Below, piece by piece: positions 59,001-64,000 of a DNA stretch of 64,000 nucleotides. Below the pieces are notes generated by a model that searched no databases, had not been told where the DNA came from, and saw only the letters and a list, made by a program, of their open reading frames with translations. The translations under genes were made by a program, and so were the position numbers. The stretch comes from Variovorax sp. PBL-H6. Lineage in GTDB: Bacteria; Pseudomonadota; Gammaproteobacteria; Burkholderiales; Burkholderiaceae_C. How positions within the stretch are numbered: the first letter of the stretch is position 1; each line of letters begins with the position of its first letter. Location of the stretch: NCBI RefSeq assembly GCF_901827155.1, contig NZ_LR594659.1, forward strand, positions 2,170,001 through 2,234,000, in the 5' to 3' direction.

Positions 59001-61608
59001 GGGTCAGGAAGCCGGAGCCGGCCAGGCTGGCAACGGTCTGGTCGTGGTTGTTCAGGTCCAGCGTGGCGCCGCCGCCGAGCGTCACCGCGCTGGCCGGGCT
59101 GAAGGTGTTGGCCGACCCGGCTTGCAGCGTCCCTTCGCTGACGGTCGTCGCTCCCGTGTAGGTGTTGGCGCCGGAGAGGGTCACGGTCCCCGTCGTTCCG
59201 CGCTTGCTCACGCTGCCGCTGCCGCTGATGGGCTGGCCGACCGTACCGCTGCCGGTCGGCTGATTGAAGACCAGGGTGCCGCCGTTCACGATACCGCTGC
59301 CGGATTCCACACCGGCCGCCCCTGTATCCAGAGTGGTGCCCGCCTCGATCGTCGTCGTTCCGGTGTAGGTATTGGCTCCGCGGTAGATCACGGAGCCACC
59401 GCCGGCAATGGTGACGCTGCCTCCGCCGATGACGCCCGACAGAGTCAGGGTGGTGCCGCTGTTGCTGCTGATCGTGTTGGCGCCTCCCGCGCTCAGGTCC
59501 ACCGCCCCGCTCAGGAGCCCGGCGCCCGTGCTGTTGGTGAGCGTTCCCCCAGCCACGCCGATCCGTTGCGCGACGCCCGCTTGGCCCCCGAGGTCCAGCG
59601 TGGCACCGGCGTTCACAGTGGCGGTGGCAGTGCTTCGCCCCAGGGCGGCGACGTGGCCCAGGCGCAGCGTACCGGCGTTGATCGTGGTCGAACCGGCGTA
59701 GTCGTTGGCCCCGGAGAGCGCCAGTGTTCCGCTTCCCGTCTTGATCAGCCCGCCGCTTCCCTGGATCGAACCGGCGAAGACCGTGCTGGTGTTATCGCTT
59801 CCGGCCGTCAGCACGCCGCTGCCCAGGGCGAGGGCGCCCGATCCTGCCAGGCTGCCGACGGTTTCGTCGAAGTTGTTCAAGTCCAGCACGGCACCGGTAC
59901 GGATGGTGACCGCGCTGCCGTTGCCGAAGGCGTTGGTGGCGGCGCCGGCTTTCAACGTACCCGCATTGACCGTTGTCGTCCCGGCGTAGGTGTTCGCTCC
60001 CGAGAGCGTCAGTGTCCCGGCTCCGGTCTTGTCGAGGTTGCCGTTCCCGCTGATCGTGTCGGTGACGGAAGCGCTGTCGCTCCGGTCGAAGCGCAGGATT
60101 GCGCCTTGGCCGATCGAGATCGCGCCGCTTCCCAAGGCGCCGCTGCTGCCGCCGTTGCCGACCTGCAGAGTCCCGCCGCCGACGGTGGTACCGCCGCTAT
60201 AGGTGTTGTCGCCCGTAAGAACGAGCGTGCCGGCATCGCTCTTGGCAATCCCGACGCTGCCGGCAGCGTTGCCTGTACCACCGGAGCCGGTCTGGTCCGC
60301 AATGACGTTGCCGACCGTTTGTGTCGCACCTGCGGCGGGCGCGAAGGTGAGTGCTGAACCGCTGCCCTCGAGGAAGATGCCCGAACCGAACGCGAGTCCT
60401 GCGCCGGTTCCGTTCGCGTTGGGCGCGCTCCCGCCGGTGACCAGATTGCCATTGATGTCGAGCGACCCGGTGATCGTGACGCTCGCGCCGTCCATCACGA
60501 ATATCGCGCCCCCCATGCCGGCGCCGGACCCGCTGCTGTTCGTCGCGCCGGCGCCTCCGCCGAATCCTGCGGCGCCACCCACGGCCCCGTGACCACCACC
60601 TCCGCCGAAACCACCGGCGCCGCCGATGCCGCCATACGCTCCGCCGCCACCGCCGCCAAAACCGCCCGCTCCGCCGACGCCTGTGTAGGCCCCTCCTCCC
60701 CCACCGCCGAAGCCGCCCATCGCCCCATGGGCCCCTTCGACCCCACCGCCCCCGCCGCTGTAGGCGCCTCCCGGCTCCGGGTTGGTGATGGAAGGGGGAA
60801 CGAATCGAAGGACACCTCCGGCGCCTCCGTTGGGACCGCCTCCCGGCCCGCCGGCCAGCACACCTGGCGCCGCATTGATGATTGCGCCGCCAGGTTCGTA
60901 CAGCCCGCCGCCACCTTGCCCGACGTTCTGGTTCGCCGCCATCGGGGCAGCGCCGCCGTCGCCTCCCATGCCGCCGCCCCCGCCGCCATTGAGGTGTACA
61001 GCACCGCCAGGCAGCGGAAAACTCGTGGTGATATAGCCAGCGCCGCCTGCTGCGCTGTTGTCGATCAATGAAACATCCTGCAGGGTCAGCGCCACGCCAC
61101 TGCGTGCAAACACGGCGCCGCCTGCACCCATGCCGCCGCCGCCCACACCCACCTCCCTGCCGCCATTGCCTCCCTGGGCCCTCAGGTTCTGCAGGACCGG
61201 GTTGCTGATGGTCACCGCGCCGGAGTCGATAAAGAAGCCGCGGTAGGTGTTCGCGCCGCTCAGGGTATGGCCATTGCCGTCGATCTTCGCATCGCCGGCG
61301 AGCACGCCGATGTTGCCGGTGAGTGCGATATCGGCCGTCAACGTGATCGTGCTGTCGCTGGTGATGTTTGCAACGCAGTTGGCCAATGACGCGGTGTCGT
61401 CGGCATTGCAGGCGAAGGCAGAGGGTGCCCCGCACGCAAGCACGCTGGCGCTTACGAGGAGGCGAATGCCGGGCATCGACAAGGCCCCTGCCACCGACGC
61501 ACGAACCCGCCGAATGCCGCCGCCCTTGACTCGTGCATGGGCGTGTTCGGGCACGGCCACCCAGGCGCCCAGTGCGGAGTTCCAAAGACTGCGGTGTGTT
61601 CTGTTCAT
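56074..61608 (-). CDS. Large type V autotransporter (ESPR, Gly-rich, PATR repeats)
   Basis: 1,844 residues. The extended signal peptide region begins MNRTHRSLWNSALGAWVAVP, the ESPR consensus, with cleavage predicted after SAFA (residue 66). Residues about 180-370 are extremely Gly-rich. From about 440 to 1330 the passenger consists of autotransporter-associated repeats of the GSGTLTLSGANTYTGATTV type. A Pro/Ala-rich linker (about 1450-1520) precedes the 12-strand barrel, which ends NASAGLRVRW; a terminal aromatic is expected. The protein crosses the outer membrane and likely promotes adhesion or aggregation. Only a few Cys occur. Start ATG 61608 is fixed by ESPR; the frame continues 57 codons upstream without meaning. 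Confidence 0.92.
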   Translation of the reverse strand: MNRTHRSLWNSALGAWVAVPEHAHARVKGGGIRRVRASVAGALSMPGIRLLVSASVLACGAPSAFACNADDTASLANCVANITSDSTITLTADIALTGNIGVLAGDAKIDGNGHTLSGANTYRGFFIDSGAVTISNPVLQNLRAQGGNGGREVGVGGGGMGAGGAVFARSGVALTLQDVSLIDNSAAGGAGYITTSFPLPGGAVHLNGGGGGGMGGDGGAAPMAANQNVGQGGGGLYEPGGAIINAAPGVLAGGPGGGPNGGAGGVLRFVPPSITNPEPGGAYSGGGGGVEGAHGAMGGFGGGGGGAYTGVGGAGGFGGGGGGAYGGIGGAGGFGGGGGHGAVGGAAGFGGGAGATNSSGSGAGMGGAIFVMDGASVTITGSLDINGNLVTGGSAPNANGTGAGLAFGSGIFLEGSGSALTFAPAAGATQTVGNVIADQTGSGGTGNAAGSVGIAKSDAGTLVLTGDNTYSGGTTVGGGTLQVGNGGSSGALGSGAISIGQGAILRFDRSDSASVTDTISGNGNLDKTGAGTLTLSGANTYAGTTTVNAGTLKAGAATNAFGNGSAVTIRTGAVLDLNNFDETVGSLAGSGALALGSGVLTAGSDNTSTVFAGSIQGSGGLIKTGSGTLALSGANDYAGSTTINAGTLRLGHVAALGRSTATATVNAGATLDLGGQAGVAQRIGVAGGTLTNSTGAGLLSGAVDLSAGGANTISSNSGTTLTLSGVIGGGSVTIAGGGSVIYRGANTYTGTTTIEAGTTLDTGAAGVESGSGIVNGGTLVFNQPTGSGTVGQPISGSGSVSKRGTTGTVTLSGANTYTGATTVSEGTLQAGSANTFSPASAVTLGGGATLDLNNHDQTVASLAGSGFLTLGSGTLTTGRDNSSTLFSGVMSGSGGLTKVGTGTMTLSRDNTNTGSVTIDAGTLRLENSPAALGAASVIATVNTGGTLDLGGQYGVAQRIELNGGTLANSSGDARLTGPINLAPGGANTIRNNGSSLTLAGNISGDSVTIGGSGRVDYQAANTYTGTTVIDAGVLLNTAAAGVGGGSGITNNGTLVFEEPGNGAVSQRIGGSGNLFKIGGGTLTLSGTNTYSGNTTVAAGTLSISADGHLGEPSALLTLDGGTLRTTRAFTTGRNVQLGAKGGTLQTDTDLAASGVVTGTGALVKSGAGTLALTGENDYSGGTDLKQGRIDVTHNSALGTGALAMHEGTTLRFAADRLALANPIVFTNAVDPAIDTGPFTATLTGAIAGPGDLSKLGSGTLILSSANTYAGATTVTEGTLRAGASNSFSGASSHTVNPGATLDLAGFNQSIAALANGGTVSLIGGAPGTTLTVTGPFVGNNGLLRLGTFLADSASASDRLVLSSPAAVASGRTTLQVVNLGGLGAFTTGNGIELVSALNGATTTAQSTKDAFALQGGHVDAGAYEYRLQAGDATGAGENWYLRSTSTIVLPPSPPPPAPPSPPAPSNPPAPPAPAAPQAPPAPPSAPSTAAPPAPPASPAPVGTPSLPPAPSAAPIQVPTYRAEVPLFAALPEQLRQGNLAMLGNLHQRLGDDDVRSAAGAQTTAASATGERRAWGRVLGTGLNIQQGGTVSPQSEGRLSGLQAGTDLWTNANWHAGLYVGQLDGDMQVKGFARGIANLAVGSNDLRSQYLGGYATYTDTSGFYVDGVLQAGRHRYEVKPQATLRTKGKASSLSASLELGQSFSLGEGWQIQPQVQVVHQRLDLDDVDIAGARVHQERDATWLARVGVRVKGDIATSAGRLQPYARVNLYRAPGGNDVTRFINPAARTAIASSRGGTSTELATGFTLGLSESTSLYGEVGKLWASGGDTRVKSQLNASAGLRVRW

Positions 61609-61837
61609 GAGGGATGTCGAAGAGGCGTTCGGGGAACGTGCATGGTTCGGGGCGGGGCAGCACCCGGGTCTTGCGCAGGAGGTGCTTCCCGTACACACGC
61701 CGGTGCTCAGGCCGCGGCGGGTGAGCCGAGGATCGGCAAATGCTAGGAATGGCCGTTTGAATCGGCGGCCTGTCGCCACAAAAAGCGAGAATTCATTCGC
61801 GACCTGCCGGCCCAGGAAGGCACAGCCGGCGCAAAGG

Positions 61838-62773
61838 TCACCTGCTTACCGCGCCTTTGTCTGTTTCCGAAAGGGCTGCCAGGTGCTTCACCAGCAGCGC
61901 TGCTGCCGCCGAGAGAGGCTCGCCCGTCTTCGTCGCCATCAGCAGCCGCCGCGTCGCCCATGCATCCTTCAGCCGCAACACCCGCAGGTCCAGCACGCTG
62001 ACCTGCGCCGAGCAGGCCGCCAGCGGCACCACGCCGATGCCGAGGCCGGCAGCGATCATGTGGCACATCGCATCGAAGCTGCGCACCTGCACGCGCAGCC
62101 GCATCGGGACGCCGGCCTGCTCGGCGGCGCGCGAGGTCAGCTCCAGCAGCGAGCTGCTGCGATTCAGCCCGACGAACTCGTACGCCAGGCAGGTCTTGAA
62201 GTCCACCCGCTTCAGGCGCGCCAACGGATGCTGCCGCGCGCAAAGCACCACCAGCTCATCGGTCTGGAAGGGGGCGATGTCCAGGCCGTAGGCGGGCGTG
62301 TTCTCTGCGAACACGCCCACGTCGGCCAGGCCATCGACCAGGGCGCGCACGATGTCGCCGCTCAGCTGTTCCTCCACCTCGACGCGGATGTCGGGATGCC
62401 GCTCGAGGAAGGTCGCGAGCGCCGCCGGCAGGAACTCGGTGAGCGCCGACATGTTGGCCCACAGCCGCACATGGCCGCGCACGCCGCTCGCGTAGTCGCC
62501 CAGCTCGCTGCTGAATTGCTCGAAACCCTGGAACAGGCGCATCGCGTGCTGCATCGCCACGTGGCCGGCTGGCGTGAGCGCAATCCCCTGGGCGCTGCGC
62601 TCCAGCAGCTTCGAACCGGTGGCACTCTCGAACTCCGAAAGCCGCCGGCTCGCGGCCGAGAGCGCCAGGTGGCAGGCCTCGGCACCCTTGGTGATACTGC
62701 CCGTCTGCGCCACCGCGCAGAACAGACGCAGGGTGACGAAATCGACGCGGGCCGGGTTGATGGTGCGGGCCAT
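61838..62773 (-). CDS. LysR-family transcriptional regulator
   Basis: 311 residues. HTH segment GSITKGAEACHLALSAASRR near residues 25-45, then the effector domain (HPLARLKRVDFKTCLAYEFV and later blocks). It is divergent from a CaiB-type CoA-transferase, and a perfect hairpin with a T-N11-A centre lies between them. Its start at ATG 62773 (MARTINPARVDF) is preferred over a much longer open frame upstream. Confidence 0.9.
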   Translation of the reverse strand: MARTINPARVDFVTLRLFCAVAQTGSITKGAEACHLALSAASRRLSEFESATGSKLLERSAQGIALTPAGHVAMQHAMRLFQGFEQFSSELGDYASGVRGHVRLWANMSALTEFLPAALATFLERHPDIRVEVEEQLSGDIVRALVDGLADVGVFAENTPAYGLDIAPFQTDELVVLCARQHPLARLKRVDFKTCLAYEFVGLNRSSSLLELTSRAAEQAGVPMRLRVQVRSFDAMCHMIAAGLGIGVVPLAACSAQVSVLDLRVLRLKDAWATRRLLMATKTGEPLSAAAALLVKHLAALSETDKGAVSR

Positions 62774-62791
62774 GCGCGAGATTCTAGAGAG

Positions 62792-62814
62792 GGCCTTCGC
62801 ATTCTGCGAAGGCC
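62792..62814. promoter_or_regulatory. Perfect palindrome between lysR and CoA-transferase (LysR box)
   Basis: GGCCTTCGCA (62792-62801), TTC, TGCGAAGGCC (62805-62814): ten perfect pairs with a three-base loop. The centre TTCGC-N5-GCGAA is a 15-bp LysR-type box. The first arm begins 19 bases before the lysR start codon and the second ends 83 bases before the CoA-transferase start. Confidence 0.6.
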
Positions 62815-62897
62815 TGCTGCCGTCAAAGCAATTCCGCCAGCGGCGCTGCGTTTCTAAAGTGGAGGCCCTTCCACTCAAGAGAGACAGACGCAGCGCC

Positions 62898-64000
62898 ATG
62901 AACGCACTCGAAGGCCTCAAAGTCCTGGAGCTGGGCCAGCTCATTGCCGGCCCCTTCGCTGGCAAGACGCTCGCCGAGTTCGGCGCTGACGTGATCAAGG
63001 TCGAGCCAGCTGAAACCGGTGACCCGCTGCGCAAGTGGCGCATGCTGCGCGACGGCACGTCCGTGTGGTGGGAGGTGCAATCGCGCAACAAGCGCTCGGT
63101 CTGCCTGGACCTGCGCAGCCCCGAGGGGCAGGAGGCGGTGCGCGCCCTGGCGCTCGAGGCCGATGTCCTGATCGAGAACTTCAAGCCCGGCACGCTGGAG
63201 GGCTGGGGCCTGGGCTGGGAGCAGCTGCATGCGCTCAACCCGAAGCTGGTGATGCTGCGCATCTCGGGCTACGGGCAGACCGGCCCTTGTCGCGACAAGC
63301 CCGGCTTCGGCGTGCTCGGCGAATCGATGGGCGGGCTGCGCTATCTGAGCGGCGAGCCGGGCCGGGTGCCGGTTCGGGTCGGCGTCTCGCTGGGCGACAC
63401 GCTGTCGGCGCTGCATGGTGTGATCGGCGTGCTGATGGCGCTCTACCATCGCGCCGCCCATGGCGGCGAGGGGCAGTTCATCGACGTGGCGCTGTACGAG
63501 TCGGTCTTCAACGTGATGGAGAGCCTGCTGCCCGAGTACGACGCCTTCGGCGCGGTGCGCGAACGCGCCGGCAGTGCGCTGCCGGGCATCGCGCCCACCA
63601 ACGCCTACCGCTGCAACGATGGCCACTATGTGCTGGTGGCGGGCAATGGCGACAGCATCTTCCGCCGGCTGATGCGTGCCATCGAGCGACCCGACCTGGA
63701 GAACGACCCGGCGTTGCGCCACAACGACGGGCGCGTGGAGCAGGTCGACCTGCTCGACGCCTCCATCGAAGCGTGGACCGTGCAGCGAAGCCGCGAGCAG
63801 GTGCTGGCCGCGCTCGACGCCGCCGGCGTGCCGGCCGGGCGCATCTACACGGTCGCCGACATCGCAAGCGATCCCCAATACCTGGCACGCGAAATGATCG
63901 TCGAGACACGGACCTCCGACGGCCGCACGCTCAAGGTGCCCGGCATCGTGCCCAAGCTCAGCGCCACGCCAGGCCGCATCGCGCATCCGGCACCGCGGCT
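62898..64000 (+). CDS. CaiB/BaiF family III CoA-transferase (C-terminus cut by window edge)
   Basis: At least 367 residues. Family III hallmarks are LELGQLIAGPFAGKTLAEFG and ADVIKVEPAETGDPLR near the N-terminus, YGQTGP, and the nucleophile Asp region (VSLGDTLSALHGVIGVLMAL). These enzymes move CoA between carboxylates or dicarboxylates. ATG 62898 directly precedes the conserved start. The last 30-40 residues lie beyond base 64000. Regulated probably by the divergent LysR. Confidence 0.9.
   Translation, partial: MNALEGLKVLELGQLIAGPFAGKTLAEFGADVIKVEPAETGDPLRKWRMLRDGTSVWWEVQSRNKRSVCLDLRSPEGQEAVRALALEADVLIENFKPGTLEGWGLGWEQLHALNPKLVMLRISGYGQTGPCRDKPGFGVLGESMGGLRYLSGEPGRVPVRVGVSLGDTLSALHGVIGVLMALYHRAAHGGEGQFIDVALYESVFNVMESLLPEYDAFGAVRERAGSALPGIAPTNAYRCNDGHYVLVAGNGDSIFRRLMRAIERPDLENDPALRHNDGRVEQVDLLDASIEAWTVQRSREQVLAALDAAGVPAGRIYTVADIASDPQYLAREMIVETRTSDGRTLKVPGIVPKLSATPGRIAHPAPR

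Noticed and set aside
57178..60357. A 1,059-codon open frame on the plus strand opposite the autotransporter.
   Set aside because: It mirrors the Gly/Thr/Ser-rich repeat codons of the autotransporter, has no domain or ribosome site, and is a GC-driven shadow.
61608..61779. Longer start for the autotransporter.
   Set aside because: The ESPR signal begins exactly at ATG 61608; the extra 57 codons are Arg/Cys-rich and resemble no signal sequence.
1..64000. CRISPR arrays, insertion sequences, rRNA operons and tRNA genes.
   Set aside because: No regularly spaced repeats, transposase motifs or RNA gene structures were found while reading either strand. The only tandem repeat with protein-scale period is the 60-bp unit at 24109-24193.

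Overview
The window comes from a high-GC (roughly two-thirds G+C) betaproteobacterium of the Comamonadaceae, most like Variovorax. The reasons are gene content and style: several Bug-type solute-binding proteins, a membrane urate hydroxylase PuuD with a fused cytochrome c, a fused UraD-AllC protein, and many LysR regulators. These are family-level judgements from reading the proteins; no database was searched. Genes run at both edges: a histidine kinase is cut at base 1 and a CaiB-type CoA-transferase is cut at base 64000.

Layout. 1-8.4 kb: a four-PAS histidine kinase, two unknown small proteins, an ATP-dependent DNA ligase, an FtsH paralogue and a set of small envelope or stress proteins (DUF4142, GlsB-like, YqjD-like). 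8.4-12.3 kb: a paoABC-type periplasmic aldehyde oxidase operon. 12.4-20 kb: a GlxA-type regulator with a divergent MFS exporter, an AhpD-like protein, a Bug protein plus tartrate/malate dehydrogenase with a divergent LysR, a GAF-like protein and an aldo-keto reductase. 20-25.6 kb: a urate/xanthine-type NCS2 permease, then a LysR gene divergent from an AtuA-family pair and a second Bug protein. 26-28.7 kb: a mercuric-reductase-like flavoprotein and a GH99-like (WbsX) protein.

28.7-38.1 kb is a purine (urate to glyoxylate) catabolic island. It holds an M20 hydrolase, uraD-allC, puuE and a GntR regulator in one direction, and uraH, xdhC, puuD and a glycerate kinase in the other. The 12-bp palindrome AGTGTATACACT occurs in the gntR-uraH gap and upstream of puuD. 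Its 8-bp core also lies upstream of the distant NCS2 permease at 20-21.6 kb, so import and breakdown look like one GntR regulon. 38.2-45.6 kb is a TetR-controlled export system (membrane fusion protein, double ATPase, two permeases, outer-membrane factor) laid out like E. coli cecR-ybhGFSR.

45.6-50.3 kb is accessory: a START-like protein, two putative non-haem iron oxygenases, then a 5'-truncated Rhs tip with toxin and immunity genes, a second orphan toxin tip with its own candidate immunity gene, and a broken TonB-like fragment. Base composition drops clearly at 49-50.1 kb. 50.3-55.6 kb encodes a CBS protein and a KorABC-like 2-oxoacid:ferredoxin oxidoreductase with an NAD(P)H-type flavoprotein. 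56-61.6 kb is a 1,844-residue autotransporter. The end carries a LysR gene divergent from the CoA-transferase.

The most unusual signal is a 65-bp repeat found twice, 13 kb apart, in frame inside two unrelated genes (62 of 65 bases identical). One copy adds about 20 residues inside the 4Fe-4S loop of PaoB. The other forms the N-terminus of the small AtuA-related protein, where part of it is tandemly duplicated with a 60-bp period.
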